From: Colwellia sp. 12G3
GTDB lineage: Bacteria > Pseudomonadota > Gammaproteobacteria > Enterobacterales > Alteromonadaceae
Length of the DNA: 64,000 nucleotides
Direction of reading: 5' to 3'
Assembly: GCF_002836775.1 (NCBI RefSeq)
Contig: NZ_PJAQ01000008.1
Location: 39,811-103,810 of the forward strand
Shown here: positions 63,803 to 64,000 of the stretch, piece after piece
Position numbering within the stretch: position 1 is the first letter of the stretch
Layout: each line of letters opens with the position of its first letter
The notes under the pieces: generated by a model
What the model was told of the DNA's origin: nothing
The model's database searches: none
What the model saw: only the letters and a program-made list of their open reading frames with translations
Translations under genes and position numbers: made by a program

Positions 63803-64000
63803 CGTTTGTAAAGCAGGTTTATTTGCCTAAATACCACTTATAACAATTTCATAAGTGGTTGTTTTACTAAAACCTGACATTTCTTAATTCGCTGGATAGG
63901 CTCACTGTTACCACAAAGGAGACACTAGCCCCTAATTCAAAAAGGACTGCTCACAATCTAAAGCGGACGTTAGCATTCAAGATTACCTTTTGACTTCTTT

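Larger units (their letters stand above)
63222..64000. other. Gene-poor end of the window
   Basis: No open frame with convincing coding character was seen over ~780 bp; a 71-codon frame at 63335-63550 has no ribosome site or recognised motif. The region holds a 17-bp inverted repeat (63697-63758), a minus-strand terminator (63782-63802) and an inverted repeat ACCACTTAT/ATAAGTGGT (63833-63859). The terminator implies that a minus-strand gene ends to its right, perhaps beyond the window. Confidence 0.5.

Overview
This window is a gene-dense, AT-rich chromosomal segment of a marine gammaproteobacterium, most likely a cold-adapted Alteromonadales member of the Colwellia type. The evidence is the gene order (clpA-clpS/cspD/icd; rluE-nudJ-mnmA-hflD-purB; thrS-infC-rpmI-rplT), a dimeric and a monomeric NADP isocitrate dehydrogenase side by side in the same orientation (an arrangement known from Colwellia maris), a large TonB-dependent receptor, secreted nucleases and a GlyGly-CTERM-type sorting tail. 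The assignment is inferred from gene content, not from a database search.

Layout. 1-14.0 kb: a nucleic-acid scavenging block. It holds a (5'-truncated) endonuclease/exonuclease/phosphatase-alkaline phosphatase fusion, two secreted endonuclease I proteins, a periplasmic solute-binding protein, deoD, transketolase, a TonB-dependent receptor and a RutR-like TetR regulator. Four RutR-like palindromes lie in the intergenic regions of this block, in front of deoD, nuclease 2, transketolase/receptor, and near the regulator. I saw none in intergenic regions elsewhere by eye. This is the best candidate for an undescribed regulon. 14.6-25.8 kb: folD, a secreted subtilase, a 2OG-Fe(II) oxygenase, a YdeP-type molybdopterin oxidoreductase facing fdhD, an L-2-hydroxyglutarate-oxidase-like flavoprotein and a degenerate GGDEF membrane protein. 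25.8-29.3 kb: NamZ-MurQ muropeptide-sugar recycling and, divergently, alanine racemase. 29.3-35.7 kb: queE and queC (divergent), a voltage-gated-type K+ channel, and a MATE-uvrB operon.

36.3-36.9 kb: four identical tRNA-Asn genes with a strong promoter and a terminator. 37.1-44.0 kb: clpA-clpS, cspD and the two icd genes. 44.2-48.7 kb: rluE-nudJ-mnmA-hflD-purB. 48.9-52.2 kb: a GNAT protein, a DUF4826 protein, leucine dehydrogenase and purC. 52.4-56 kb: thrS-infC-rpmI-rplT, with a possible AUU start for infC and an intrinsic terminator hairpin in the thrS leader. 56.2-62.3 kb: a START-domain protein, an FAD oxidoreductase, fdxA, a fructosamine-kinase-like protein, a CPXCG protein and a NorM-type MATE pump. 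62.4-64.0 kb: tRNA-Val followed by tandem repeats, an AlpA-type regulator and a gene-poor stretch that looks like the edge of an integrated island.

Two kinds of intergenic repeats are present: a MITE-like family with two copies (about 24.3 and 30.15 kb) and one CGTCATTCCCG-ended element (57.0 kb). No CRISPR array, rRNA or complete insertion sequence was seen.
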